In this document: positions 43,294 through 52,948 of the stretch, piece by piece
Position numbering within the stretch: position 1 is the stretch's first letter
How the letters are laid out: the number at the start of each line of letters is the position of its first letter
DNA from: XN24 sp047921455
GTDB taxonomy: Bacteria > Pseudomonadota > Gammaproteobacteria > Steroidobacterales > XN24
Length of the DNA: 64,000 nt
Assembly: GCA_047921455.1 (NCBI GenBank)
Contig: JBLRWC010000003.1
Span: forward strand, 42,342 to 106,341
Direction of reading: 5' to 3'
Position numbers and translations under genes: made by a program
Notes under the pieces: generated by a model
The model's database searches: none
What the model saw: the letters and a program-made list of their open reading frames with translations, nothing else
Told to the model about the DNA's origin: nothing

Positions 43294-44643
43294 ATGATAT
43301 TAGCTGCAGACACTGACACCATCGCCGCGATTGCAACCCCACCGGGACGCGGCGGAGTGGGCATCGTGCGCCTGTCCGGCCGGCACGCGCTCGAATTTGG
43401 CGCCGCCGTCGCCGGGTCTCTGCCGCCGCCCCGCCAGGCCGCGTTGCGCATTCTGCGCAGCGCCACGGGTGACAACCTCGACCGCGCCGTGGTGCTGATG
43501 TTTCCGGCGCCCGGTTCGTTTACCGGCGAGAATGTGGTGGAATTCCATCTCCATGGCAGTCCGGTCGTGGCTGCCCTGTTGCTGCGCGAGTTGGCGGCGC
43601 TCGGTGCGCGCGAGGCCGGGCCGGGCGAGTTCACCCGCCGCGCCTATATGAACGGCCGTATCGACCTGGCGCAGGCCGAGGCGGTGGCGGACCTGATCGA
43701 AAGCACCTCGGCCGAAGCCGCCAGGGCCGCGATGCGGTCGCTCGAAGGGGAGTTCTCCGCCCGCGTGAATGCCCTTGGTGAAGGGCTGCTCAACCTGCGC
43801 GTGCGCCTCGAGGCAGGGATGGATTTCCCGGAGGAGGGGGTCGATGAGTTCAGCGATCCGGCGCTGCTCGGGCAACTCGATGGGCTCAGGTCCGGACTCG
43901 CCGACCTGCAAACGGCCGCTGCCCGTGGACGTGTATTGCGGGATGGCCTGACGCTGGTCATCACGGGCGCGCCCAACGCCGGCAAGTCGAGCCTGCTGAA
44001 CCGGCTGGCTGGCTACGAGGCGGCCATTGTCACCGAGTTGCCGGGTACCACACGGGACCTGGTACGCGAGGATATCCTGGTCGACGGCATGCCGGTCCGG
44101 GTCGTGGATACCGCTGGCCTGCGCGAGAGCGCCGACCGGATCGAGGCCGAGGGCATTCGCCGTGCCAGGGAAGCGATGCAGGCTGCCGACCTGCTGTTGC
44201 TGGTACAGGACGCCAGCATTCCGGCCGGTGCCGAAACGGGGGTGGCCTTGCCGGCGGGCATCCCGTTGTTGCGAGTGCTCAACAAGATCGACCTGGTCAG
44301 CCAACAGGGCGGCGACACTACATTGCAAGCCGAAAACTTGGTGCACGTGTCTGCGTTGACGGGCGAAGGCATCGATGACTTGCGTGCCTGGCTGAAAGAT
44401 TTCGCTGGTTACAGCGGCAACGCCGGCGGGGCCTACTCTGCCCGGCGACGGCATCTAGAGGCGCTGGCCTCCACCGCGACTCATTTGGCTGCCGCGCACA
44501 GCCGGCTGGTCGCGGGTGATAGCGTCGAGCTGGCGGCGGAGGACCTGCGCCTGGCGCATGGCGCGCTGGGGGAGATTACCGGCGAGTGCTCCACCGAAGA
44601 CCTGCTCGGCAGCATTTTCAGTCAGTTTTGTATCGGCAAGTAG
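43294..44643 (+). CDS. mnmE: tRNA modification GTPase MnmE (TrmE)
   Basis: GTPase that, with MnmG, installs the 5-carboxymethylaminomethyl group at wobble uridine 34. The 449 residues show the N-terminal folate-binding domain (DTIAAIATPPGRGGVGIVRLSG), a helical domain and a G domain with GAPNAGKSSLLNRL, DTAGLRESADRIEAEGI and NKID. The essential C-terminal CIGK is present. ATG 43294 matches the family start; an in-frame start 18 codons upstream is less likely. mnmG lies 1.4 kb away, separated by an oppositely oriented cyclase gene. Confidence 0.97.
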   Translation: MILAADTDTIAAIATPPGRGGVGIVRLSGRHALEFGAAVAGSLPPPRQAALRILRSATGDNLDRAVVLMFPAPGSFTGENVVEFHLHGSPVVAALLLRELAALGAREAGPGEFTRRAYMNGRIDLAQAEAVADLIESTSAEAARAAMRSLEGEFSARVNALGEGLLNLRVRLEAGMDFPEEGVDEFSDPALLGQLDGLRSGLADLQTAAARGRVLRDGLTLVITGAPNAGKSSLLNRLAGYEAAIVTELPGTTRDLVREDILVDGMPVRVVDTAGLRESADRIEAEGIRRAREAMQAADLLLLVQDASIPAGAETGVALPAGIPLLRVLNKIDLVSQQGGDTTLQAENLVHVSALTGEGIDDLRAWLKDFAGYSGNAGGAYSARRRHLEALASTATHLAAAHSRLVAGDSVELAAEDLRLAHGALGEITGECSTEDLLGSIFSQFCIGK

Positions 44644-44658
44644 TCGGACTGTCGCGGC

Positions 44659-45807
44659 TCAGTCCTGCGCGGGCCTGAGAGCCACAACATTGGGATCCTG
44701 CGGGCGGCGGCGGGCAGGTTTTTCCTCCATCACCTGGTCACGCCCCGCGCGCTTGGCGCGATAAAGCGCTTCATCGGCACGACGCAAGGTATCTTCAACC
44801 GACTCACCGTGGCGGTAGACGGCAATCCCGGCCGAGAACGTGACGCGAATGTCCGATTCGAATCGTTCTTCGCCCAGCGCGCTCCGCAAACGCTGGGTGC
44901 AGAGTTGGGCGCCTTCCAGTCCTGTCTCCGGCAACAGCGCGATAAATTCCTCGCCGCCGAAACGGCCGAAGGAATTTGTCCGCCGGCCGCGCGAAATGAC
45001 ATCGGCGGCGCGGATCTCGCGACGCGCGATATCGGCGAATTTTTTCAGCACCCGGTCGCCGGCGATGTGTCCGTAGCGATCATTGATTTTCTTGAAGTGA
45101 TCAAGATCGAAAATGACGATGGTGAACGGTGCGTTGCGGTGCTGCGAGCGTGCCCGTTCATCCTCGAGCGCCTGCATGATGTAGCGGCGATTGTAGGCCC
45201 AGGTCAGGTGATCCCGGTCGGCGATGCGCTGCGCGTCCTTGACGTTCTGTTGCAAGGCCTCGTTTTGTTGCCGCAGCCTGGCACGCAACTCGGCGACATG
45301 GGTACCGAAGAATGAGCACCACAGCAGGGCTGACGCGAGTACCAGGAAGCGGACCATCTCCTCGAACAGGTCGACCTCGACAGCGCGAAGGACCAGGTCG
45401 ACGGTGACCACGGCAGCATAGCCAATCAGCGCCAGTCCCGTGAGTACGATGAATTCACGTCGACCCAGGCGAAAAATCCCGAACAGCATGACGACGATGT
45501 AGACCACCATCATCAGGCTGCGATCGGCATGGGACGCGCCAATGACGATGAGCACCCAGAACATTGCCATGGCGACCTGGGGCAGAGTCATCGAGGGGTC
45601 GTCATAAAGAAGGCTGCGACCGGAACGCAGCTGGTACCAGAACCAGGCATTCGACAGGGCCACGCCACCAAGGGTGACGCCAAGCAGCCAGGCGGGCATC
45701 ACGATCAGCCCCCCCAGCCAGGCCACTATCGCGATGCTGGTCCACAAGGCGTAAGACGCGAGCGCCATGTAAAAGCGACGCAAGCGAACCGCCTGCCGCC
45801 GGTCCAT
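44659..45807 (-). CDS. Membrane-bound diguanylate cyclase (GGEEF)
   Basis: A 382-residue protein with about six N-terminal helices, a coiled linker (AELRARLRQQNEALQQNVKDAQRIADRDHLTWAYNRRYI) and a GGEEF domain. The active site FGGEEFIALLPET is intact. Compared with usual members, about nine extra residues (near RGRRTNSFG) sit between the IRAADVISR helix end and GGEEF, and no RxxD lies five residues before it, so the I-site appears altered. The ATG at 45807 is chosen because the membrane part follows directly; in-frame upstream starts up to 46092 would overlap mnmG. It is convergent with mnmE and divergent from mnmG. Confidence 0.85.
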   Translation of the reverse strand: MDRRQAVRLRRFYMALASYALWTSIAIVAWLGGLIVMPAWLLGVTLGGVALSNAWFWYQLRSGRSLLYDDPSMTLPQVAMAMFWVLIVIGASHADRSLMMVVYIVVMLFGIFRLGRREFIVLTGLALIGYAAVVTVDLVLRAVEVDLFEEMVRFLVLASALLWCSFFGTHVAELRARLRQQNEALQQNVKDAQRIADRDHLTWAYNRRYIMQALEDERARSQHRNAPFTIVIFDLDHFKKINDRYGHIAGDRVLKKFADIARREIRAADVISRGRRTNSFGRFGGEEFIALLPETGLEGAQLCTQRLRSALGEERFESDIRVTFSAGIAVYRHGESVEDTLRRADEALYRAKRAGRDQVMEEKPARRRPQDPNVVALRPAQD

Positions 45808-46057
45808 GGCAGCGGCGGATGCAGCGTGCCGCCGATCGATCGACCCGGTGCCCAACAGAAACTCTCCTTCGGCCAGCGGGGCGCCTGGCGACCCGGGAAG
45901 GCAAGCATGCCCCGGTACGAGGCCCGTCGCTGTGACTGGATTCTCATAACCGCCGCCCCAAAGAACGCCGCCGCACCCCTGATATCGGCGTCGTGCAGCG
46001 GTTATTATGAAGCGGCCAGTTAACGCGGGAGCCGAGTCCGGCGCCAGGAATGTCGCA

Positions 46058-47950
46058 ATGCAGCATCCACAAAAATATGATGTCGTCGTCATCGGCGGGG
46101 GTCATGCCGGCACGGAGGCGGCGCTTGCCGCGGCGCGCATGGGCGCGCGCACGCTGTTGCTGACGCAGAATATCGAAACGCTCGGCCAGATGAGCTGCAA
46201 TCCCGCCATTGGCGGCATTGGCAAGGGCCACCTGGCGCGCGAGATCGATGCCCTCGGCGGCGCCATGGCGCGGGCCGCCGATGCGGCGGGTATCCATTTC
46301 CGGACCCTGAACGCCCGCAAGGGGCCGGCGGTGCGCGCGACGCGCGCGCAGGCGGACCGCGCGCTGTATCGCGCCGCGATTCGCGGCGTGGTCGAAAAGC
46401 AACCGAATCTTGAGCTGTTCCAGCAAAGCGTTGCCGATTTGCTCATCGAGGGCGATCGGGTCGTCGGGGTGGTCACCGCCATGGGACTGGCGTTCCGCGC
46501 CACCGCGGTCGTGCTGACCGTCGGCACATTCCTCGGCGGTCGCATCCATGTCGGTGAATCGAACCACGCGGGCGGCCGCGCCGGCGATCCGCCGTCGAAT
46601 CGACTCGCCGCGCGGCTGCGCGAGTTGCCGTTACGCGTCGGCCGGCTGAAGACCGGCACGCCGCCGCGCCTGGACGCGCGCAGCCTGGACTTCGACCGGA
46701 TGCGCGAACAGCCCGGTGACGTGCCGCGCCCGGTGTTCAGTTTCGTCGGCCGCCGTGAGGATCATCCGCGCCAGGTGTCTTGCTGGATCACGGCGACCAC
46801 GGAGCAGAGCCACGACATCATTCGCGGTGCGCTGCACCGTTCGCCCATGTTCAGCGGCACCATCGAGGGCGTGGGTCCGCGCTACTGCCCTTCCGTGGAA
46901 GACAAGGTCACGCGTTTCGCCGACAAGCCTTCGCACCAGGTGTTCGTGGAACCGGAAGGGCTCGACAGCCGCGAGGTCTATCCAAACGGTATTTCCACCA
47001 GCCTGCCCTTCGATGTGCAGCTGGCGCTGGTGCGCAGCATCCCCGGTTTCGAGCATGCCCATATCACCCGCCCCGGCTATGCGATCGAGTATGACTATTT
47101 CGATCCGCGCGACCTCCGGCCGAGCCTTGAGACGCGCCATTTTCGCGGCCTGTTCTTTGCCGGCCAGATCAACGGCACCACCGGTTACGAGGAGGCTGCC
47201 GCGCAGGGCCTGCTGGCCGGCGTCAATGCCGTATTGATGATGCGCGGCGAGCCGGCGTGGGTGCCCGGCCGGCACGAGGCTTACCTGGGTGTGCTCGTCG
47301 ATGACCTCGTCACCCGCGGGACGGCGGAGCCATACCGGATGTTTACCAGTCGCGCCGAGTACCGCCTGTTGCTGCGGGAAGATAACGCGGACGAACGCCT
47401 CACGCCGGGTGGACGGGCGCTCGGCCTGGTGGGTGATCGGCGATGGGCACTTTATGAGGCGAAACAGGCGGCGGTGGACCGCGAAACGAAACGCCTGGCG
47501 GATTGCCTGCTGCGGCCGTCCGCGCTGCATCCCGAGGAGGCAGCGACATTCCCGGGCGGCGTGCCGGTACGTGAGACCACGGCGCTGGATTTACTGCGCC
47601 GTCCCGAGGTGGGCCATGCTGACCTGGTAAAACTCGAGTGCGTCGGCGACGCGCAGGTGGCGCCTGAGATTGCTGCCCAGATCGAGGTGCGCAGCCGCTA
47701 CCATGGCTACATCCGCCGACAGCAGGCGGAGATCGACCGGCAACGGCGCCAGGAGACGGCGCGCCTGCCGGATGACCTGGATTATCGCCAGGTGCGGGGC
47801 CTGTCGCACGAGGTGCGCCAGAAGTTGCTCGAAGCCCGGCCCGCCACCCTGGGACAGGCCGCCAGGCTGCCCGGCGTTACCCCGGCGGCGATGTCGTTGT
47901 TGCTGGTGCACCTGAAGCGCCACGGCCGGGCGGACGGTGAGGTCGCCTGA
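46058..47950 (+). CDS. mnmG: tRNA uridine-5-carboxymethylaminomethyl(34) synthesis enzyme MnmG (GidA)
   Basis: FAD enzyme, partner of MnmE. The 630 residues (E. coli 629) begin MQHPQKYDVVVIGGGHAGTEAALAAARMG. They include NPAIGGIGKGHLAREIDALGG, RYCPSVEDKVTRF, GLFFAGQINGTTGYEEAAAQG and the C-terminal SHEVRQKLLEARPATLGQAARLPGVTPAA. ATG 46058 matches the family; an earlier in-frame ATG would add 17 residues. In most relatives rsmG-parA-parB follow; here an OppA-type gene begins 4 bases after the stop. Confidence 0.98.
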   Translation: MQHPQKYDVVVIGGGHAGTEAALAAARMGARTLLLTQNIETLGQMSCNPAIGGIGKGHLAREIDALGGAMARAADAAGIHFRTLNARKGPAVRATRAQADRALYRAAIRGVVEKQPNLELFQQSVADLLIEGDRVVGVVTAMGLAFRATAVVLTVGTFLGGRIHVGESNHAGGRAGDPPSNRLAARLRELPLRVGRLKTGTPPRLDARSLDFDRMREQPGDVPRPVFSFVGRREDHPRQVSCWITATTEQSHDIIRGALHRSPMFSGTIEGVGPRYCPSVEDKVTRFADKPSHQVFVEPEGLDSREVYPNGISTSLPFDVQLALVRSIPGFEHAHITRPGYAIEYDYFDPRDLRPSLETRHFRGLFFAGQINGTTGYEEAAAQGLLAGVNAVLMMRGEPAWVPGRHEAYLGVLVDDLVTRGTAEPYRMFTSRAEYRLLLREDNADERLTPGGRALGLVGDRRWALYEAKQAAVDRETKRLADCLLRPSALHPEEAATFPGGVPVRETTALDLLRRPEVGHADLVKLECVGDAQVAPEIAAQIEVRSRYHGYIRRQQAEIDRQRRQETARLPDDLDYRQVRGLSHEVRQKLLEARPATLGQAARLPGVTPAAMSLLLVHLKRHGRADGEVA

Positions 47951-47954
47951 CATC

Positions 47955-49619
47955 ATGACGCCCGGCGCCACGCCCCAGGGCCGCGTTCAGCCCGCCTGGC
48001 GGTTGCTCGTGATCGGGCTGGTGCTCGCCGCGGGCCTGGCCGGCTGCGGTCAGCAGCAGGACAGGGATGGCGTGCCGCTGAAGCCAGGCGTCCAGGTGCT
48101 GAAGCGCGGCAATGGAGCGGAACCGCTGACGCTCGATCCCCATCGCGCGATTTCCGTAGCGTCGCAGAATATCCTGCGCGACCTGTTCGAAGGGCTGGTC
48201 AGTACGGCGCCGGATGGCACGCCGGTACCGGGCGTGGCGGAGGCCTGGGACACCAGCGCGGACGGTCTCACCTGGCGTTTCGAGTTACGCAAGAACGCCC
48301 GCTGGTCGAATGGCGCCCCGGTCACGGCGGCGGATTTTGTCGCGGGTTTGCGCCGTGCGCTCGATCCGGCCACCGAATCGGCGGCTGCGGGCCTGCTGGC
48401 GCCGATCCTCAATGCGCGGGCCGTCATGACCCGGCGCCTCGCGCCCGAAGAACTGGGGGTCGAAGCGCTCGGCGAACACACGCTGCTGATCCGATTGTCG
48501 GCGCCGACACCGTGGCTGCTGGAGCTGTTGACCCACCCGGTCAGTTCGCCGTTGTATCGCCCGGCGCTCGAACAGCACGGCGAGGCATTTGCGTGGCCCG
48601 GTCGCATGGTTAGCAACGGCCCGTTCCACCTCTCCGACTGGCAGCCGCACGAGCAGATCACCCTGGCGCGCAACCACAATTACTGGGATGGGCGGAACGT
48701 CGTCATAGACCAGGTCATTTACTATCCGACCGAGGACCAGGACGCCGAACTGGCACGCTACCGGGCTGGCGAGCTTCACTGGACCGCCGACGTGCCGCAT
48801 CACCAGCTGGGCTGGGTCCGTCGCAGGATGGCTGCGGAACTCACCATTACCCCGCGCATGGCGGTGACGTGGCTTGGCCTCAACGTGACGCGCCCGCCGT
48901 TCGACGCGCCGGGCCTGCGGCGCTCGCTGGCCATGGCGCTGGACCGGGAATTGATTGTCCGCTCCGTGACCGGCGCTGGTGAAGTACCCGCCCACAGCTG
49001 GGTGCCGCCGATGCCGGGCTATGTCGAGCAGACGCCGGAATGGGCGTTGCTGCCGCACCGCCAGCAGCTCGAGGAGGCACGCCGTTTGTATGCCGACGCG
49101 GGTTTCAGCGCTCGTCACCCCCTGGAGCTCGAGCTGCTGTACCCGGGAGGACTTAATAATCGACGCCTGGCGATTGCTGTCGCGGCCATGTGGCGCGAGA
49201 GCCTGGGTGTGCGGGTGCGCTTGCGGGAGGAGCCGTTCGCGGAGTTTCTCGAGTCGCGACGCGACCTCGGCACCACCATGGTCTTTCGCTCCGGTTGGGC
49301 GGCGGATTTTTTCGACCCCTTCAGTTTTGCGGGCCTGTTTGATTCCGAGACCGGTGCAAGCGACACCGGCTGGCGGAGCGCCGATTACGATGAGAAGCTG
49401 CAGGACTCGATGCAGGCGCGCAACACGCGCCGCCGTTTTGCCTTGTTGGCCGAAGCTGAGCGCCTACTGCTGGAAGAACAACCCATCATCCCGCTGTACT
49501 TTGATGTGCGTCGCCGCCTCGTCAAGCCGGAGCTGCGCGGCTGGGTAGCGAACCCGATGGACCTGTATCCGAGCCGGCATTTCTATTTTGCGGCGCCTGC
49601 CACCGGGGGAAGACAATGA
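47955..49619 (+). CDS. OppA-type peptide-binding lipoprotein, copy 1 of 3
   Basis: Family 5 extracellular solute-binding protein, 554 residues. The lipobox LAGC follows a signal helix (LLVIGLVLAAGLAGCGQQ), so it is a predicted lipoprotein. Conserved family features: GAEPLTLDPHR, LVSTAPDGTPVPGVAEAW, FELRKNARWSNGAPVTAADFVAGLRRALDP and YHLS-like FHLSDW. Like OppA/MppA it should bind peptides or murein peptides. No oppBCDF transporter genes are in the window. ATG 47955 lies 4 bases after mnmG (GTG 47937 is an alternative). Its stop overlaps the start of copy 2. Confidence 0.9.
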   Translation: MTPGATPQGRVQPAWRLLVIGLVLAAGLAGCGQQQDRDGVPLKPGVQVLKRGNGAEPLTLDPHRAISVASQNILRDLFEGLVSTAPDGTPVPGVAEAWDTSADGLTWRFELRKNARWSNGAPVTAADFVAGLRRALDPATESAAAGLLAPILNARAVMTRRLAPEELGVEALGEHTLLIRLSAPTPWLLELLTHPVSSPLYRPALEQHGEAFAWPGRMVSNGPFHLSDWQPHEQITLARNHNYWDGRNVVIDQVIYYPTEDQDAELARYRAGELHWTADVPHHQLGWVRRRMAAELTITPRMAVTWLGLNVTRPPFDAPGLRRSLAMALDRELIVRSVTGAGEVPAHSWVPPMPGYVEQTPEWALLPHRQQLEEARRLYADAGFSARHPLELELLYPGGLNNRRLAIAVAAMWRESLGVRVRLREEPFAEFLESRRDLGTTMVFRSGWAADFFDPFSFAGLFDSETGASDTGWRSADYDEKLQDSMQARNTRRRFALLAEAERLLLEEQPIIPLYFDVRRRLVKPELRGWVANPMDLYPSRHFYFAAPATGGRQ

Positions 49620-51280
49620 GCCTGGCGGCAAGACGAGCGGCAGGGTTGGCAGCGCTGGCGGCAGCGGTCGCGGTCGCTTGCCTGGCGGCCGGCTGCGGTC
49701 TCGGCACCGGGCCAGATAGCGAGTTGAATTCCGGGCTGCAGGCCTATGATGCCCCGCCCGCCGTGGTGTTCAGGCGCGCCAATGGGCCGGAGCCGGACAC
49801 GCTCGACCCGCAGCGCGCGGAGGACGAGAGCAGTCGCGAAATCATCCGTGACCTGTACGAAGGGCTGATCGGGGAAACGAGCCGCGGTGAGCTGGTGCCG
49901 GGCGCGGCGGAATCCTGGCAGGTCTCCGGCGACGGACTCACCTGGACCTTCAAGCTCAGGCCGGACAATCGCTGGTCGAATGGCGATCCGCTGGTGGCGG
50001 CGGATTTCGTCGCCGGTTTCCGCCGGGCGCTGGATCCCGCGACCGCCAGCACCAGCGCTGCGCTGCTGGCGCCGCTGGCGGGTGCGCCAGAGGTCATCGC
50101 CGGGACGCTGCCACCATCCCTGCTCGGCGTCGAGGCGCCGGATGATTGGCAGCTGGTGCTCCGGCTAAGCAGCCCAACGCCTTACCTGCTCGGCCTGCTC
50201 ACGCATCCGATTACGTTTCCGGTGCATGGCCCGAGCCTGGCCGAGCACGGCGCCGCATTCGCCCGCCCTGGGCGGCTGATTTCGAACGGCGCCTACCAGC
50301 TGGACGAGTGGGAAGTTCACAGCCACGTGCAATTGCGCGCCAATCCGTATTTCCGGCAACGGCCGCAGATCGACGTGGTGCGTCACTATTCCTTCGACGT
50401 GCCCGAGGCGGCCTTGAACCGTTACCGGGCGGGCGACCTGGATTTCAACATGCAAATCCCCATGGCGCGATTCGGGTGGTTACAAGACAACCTGGCCGAT
50501 GAGCTGTACACCGCGCCGGCGCTGGGCACGCAGTTCTGGTTGTTCAATACGCTGCGCGCGCCGACCGACGATCCGCGCGTACGCAAGGCATTGGCCATGA
50601 CCGTGGATCGGCAACGGATCGTCACCAAGGTCACCGGCCTGGGCGATGCCGCGGCTTACGGGTTGGTACCGCCCGGCGTAGCGAACTACCGGGCGCAGTT
50701 TTTCGACTGGCGCGAGCAGCCGATGGCGGCCCGCGTCGCGGTCGCGCGCGCCCTGCTGGCGGAGGCGGGCTACGGTCCGCAGCGGCCGCTCAAGGTCACG
50801 GTGCACTACAACACCGACGAGAACCTGCGCCGCATCGCCGTGGCGGTCGCCGCCATGTGGCGCGAGCACCTGGGCGTGGAGACCACCCTCCATAACGAGG
50901 AGTTCCGCGTGTTGCTCAATCGCCGCCGGGACCCGGACGAATGGCAGATTCTGCGGCTGGCCTGGCGCGGCGACTACAACGACGCCTCCAATTTCCTGGA
51001 AATCCTGGCGCGCGACGGCGCAGTCAACGACACCGGTTACGACGACCCGGAATTCGAACGCCTGCTGGCCGCGGCCACGGTTGAACTCGAGCCGGCGCGC
51101 CGCGCCGCACTGCTCGAGGCCGCCGAGCAGCGCATGCTGGCGCACTACCCGGTGTTGCCGCTCTACCACCCGGTCAGCAAGCACCTCGTCAAGCCATGGG
51201 TCCAGGGCTTTCAGCCGAATATCCTGACCCGCACCTACAGCCGGCACTTGTCCATCGACGTGGACCAGCGGGGCTTCTGA
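49616..51280 (+). CDS. OppA-type peptide-binding lipoprotein, copy 2 of 3
   Basis: A 554-residue paralog of the preceding gene, sharing GPEPDTLDPQRA, DLYEGLIGE, PGAAESWQVSGDGLTW, RWSNGDPLVAADFVAGFRRALDPATAST and the ISNGAYQLDEW block. The signal peptide ends in a lipobox-like LAAGC. Start ATG 49616 overlaps the previous stop (ATGA). Its C-terminal YPVLPLYHPVSKHLVKPWVQGF matches the ending of copies 1 and 3. Ligand specificity is unknown. Confidence 0.9.
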   Translation: MSLAARRAAGLAALAAAVAVACLAAGCGLGTGPDSELNSGLQAYDAPPAVVFRRANGPEPDTLDPQRAEDESSREIIRDLYEGLIGETSRGELVPGAAESWQVSGDGLTWTFKLRPDNRWSNGDPLVAADFVAGFRRALDPATASTSAALLAPLAGAPEVIAGTLPPSLLGVEAPDDWQLVLRLSSPTPYLLGLLTHPITFPVHGPSLAEHGAAFARPGRLISNGAYQLDEWEVHSHVQLRANPYFRQRPQIDVVRHYSFDVPEAALNRYRAGDLDFNMQIPMARFGWLQDNLADELYTAPALGTQFWLFNTLRAPTDDPRVRKALAMTVDRQRIVTKVTGLGDAAAYGLVPPGVANYRAQFFDWREQPMAARVAVARALLAEAGYGPQRPLKVTVHYNTDENLRRIAVAVAAMWREHLGVETTLHNEEFRVLLNRRRDPDEWQILRLAWRGDYNDASNFLEILARDGAVNDTGYDDPEFERLLAAATVELEPARRAALLEAAEQRMLAHYPVLPLYHPVSKHLVKPWVQGFQPNILTRTYSRHLSIDVDQRGF

Positions 51281-51281
51281 G

Positions 51282-52880
51282 GTGTCGCGGCTCGCATGGT
51301 TGCTGGCTGCGCTCGCTGGCGGCGTGTTGCTGGCCTGGCTGGCGTTATGGCCACCGTCCGGTATGGCGCCCGCCCCGGGCAATGAGCGAGTCGAGTTTGT
51401 GCGGGGTAACAATGCCGACCCGGAGTCGCTCGATCCGCTACGCGCGCGCAGCGAGCCCGCGCTCAATATCTTGCGGGATATGAACGAGGGCCTGGTGACG
51501 TTGGCCGCAAACGGCACGGTGATTCCCGGCGCTGCACAATCCTGGCAGGTCTCGGCGGACGGCCTGGACTGGGAGTTCAATCTCGACCCGGCAGCGCGCT
51601 GGTCTGACGGTCGGCCCGTGCTCGCGGCGGACTTCGTCACGGCGTTCCAGGTGCTCGCGGATCCGGCCACCGCCTCGCCCCATGTCGGCCTGTTCGAGAG
51701 GGTTGCGGGCCTTGCGGATGCTGCCGCAGGACGCGCCGACCCGGCCAGCGTGGCGGTGGTCGCCGAAACACCGCAACGCCTGCGCATCCGCTTGCGCCAG
51801 GCTACGCCCTGGTTGCCGGAGTTACTTGCCCACCCGGCGGCATCGCCGCGCCGCAGCGATGTGCCTGCGGATGGCAGGATCTCGAGCGGTGCATTCCGCT
51901 TCGCCAGCCAGGTGCCGGGTTCCCACCTCGTGCTGGAGCGCAACCCGGTGTATCGCGATGCCGCGTCAGTCGCGATCGACGGAGTGCGTTACCTGCCGAT
52001 TTCAGATCACGCCAGCGAGCTGTCGCGTTATCGTGCCGGCGAGCTGGACATGACGTATACCGTGCCGGTGTCGCGTGTGCCATGGCTGCGTGAGCACATG
52101 CCGGACGAGTTCCGGGTCAGCCCCTATCACGCGGTCTATTTTTACGGTTTCAACACGCGGCAGCCGCCGCTGGACGATGTGCGGTTGCGGCGCGCGTTGT
52201 CGCTGGCCGTGGATCGCGACCTCATCGCCAGCCGGATCACCGGCGCGGGGGAGTCGGCCGCCTGTTCGCTGGTGCCGCCCGGCATGGCGGACTACACGCC
52301 GCCGCGCGATGTCGGGTGCGAGGCGCGGCGACGTGACCGGGTCGAACAGGCCCAGGCCCTGTACGCAGCTGCCGGCTACGGGCCGACGCGTCCGCTGCAG
52401 CTCGAGATCCGCTATAACACCGGCGAACTGCACGACCGGATCGCCGTCGCCGTCAGTGCCATGTGGAAAGATGCTCTCGGCGTGGAGACCCGCCTGGTGC
52501 GGGAGGAATTCAGGGTCTTGCTCGCCAATGTACGCGCCGGCAAAATCACGCAGGTTTATCGCGGCAGCTGGATCGCGGATTTTGCTGAGCCGGAAAGCTT
52601 TCTCGACATCCTGGTCGGCGACAATCCGGTCAACGGCACTGGCTGGTCGGATCCTGAATACGATCGCTTGCTGCGCGTCGCGGCCGCCCAGCCAGAGCGG
52701 GCGGAACGCATGCGGTTGCTGGCGCGGGCGGAGGGCCGCATGCTGGCGGAAGCGCCGTTGATACCGCTGTATTTCTATGTCAGCAAGAAGCTGGTCAAGC
52801 CGCATGTGCGCGGCCTCGAGGAGAACCCGCTCAATATCTATCCCAGCCGCTTCATCAGCCTGGGCCGCCCGGCGCCCTGA
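51282..52880 (+). CDS. OppA-type binding protein, divergent copy 3 of 3, no lipobox
   Basis: A 532-residue member of the same family (NADPESLDPLRARSEPALNILRDMNEGL, AQSWQVSADGLDWEFNLDPAARWSDGRPVLAADFVTAF). It is more diverged than copies 1 and 2 and lacks a lipobox Cys. The N-terminus LAWLLAALAGGVLLAWLALWPP is an uncleaved-looking anchor or signal helix. It starts at GTG one base after the copy 2 stop. The three genes form one coupled transcript, probably driven with mnmG. Confidence 0.88.
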   Translation: MSRLAWLLAALAGGVLLAWLALWPPSGMAPAPGNERVEFVRGNNADPESLDPLRARSEPALNILRDMNEGLVTLAANGTVIPGAAQSWQVSADGLDWEFNLDPAARWSDGRPVLAADFVTAFQVLADPATASPHVGLFERVAGLADAAAGRADPASVAVVAETPQRLRIRLRQATPWLPELLAHPAASPRRSDVPADGRISSGAFRFASQVPGSHLVLERNPVYRDAASVAIDGVRYLPISDHASELSRYRAGELDMTYTVPVSRVPWLREHMPDEFRVSPYHAVYFYGFNTRQPPLDDVRLRRALSLAVDRDLIASRITGAGESAACSLVPPGMADYTPPRDVGCEARRRDRVEQAQALYAAAGYGPTRPLQLEIRYNTGELHDRIAVAVSAMWKDALGVETRLVREEFRVLLANVRAGKITQVYRGSWIADFAEPESFLDILVGDNPVNGTGWSDPEYDRLLRVAAAQPERAERMRLLARAEGRMLAEAPLIPLYFYVSKKLVKPHVRGLEENPLNIYPSRFISLGRPAP

Positions 52881-52892
52881 GGCGGGCGACCG

Positions 52893-52948
52893 CGGGCGCC
52901 AGTGCGCCAGTGCGCCAGTGCGTCAGTGCGTCAGTGCGTCAGGGCGCC
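52893..52948. repeat. Tandem 8-bp repeat, seven copies
   Basis: Units of AGTGCGCC/AGTGCGTC: CGGGCGCC, AGTGCGCC twice, AGTGCGTC three times, then AGGGCGCC. The array lies between the convergent copy 3 gene and the SIMPL gene and reaches into the last codons of the latter. An 8-bp unit shifts frame on expansion, so the SIMPL C-terminus could vary. Confidence 0.85.
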
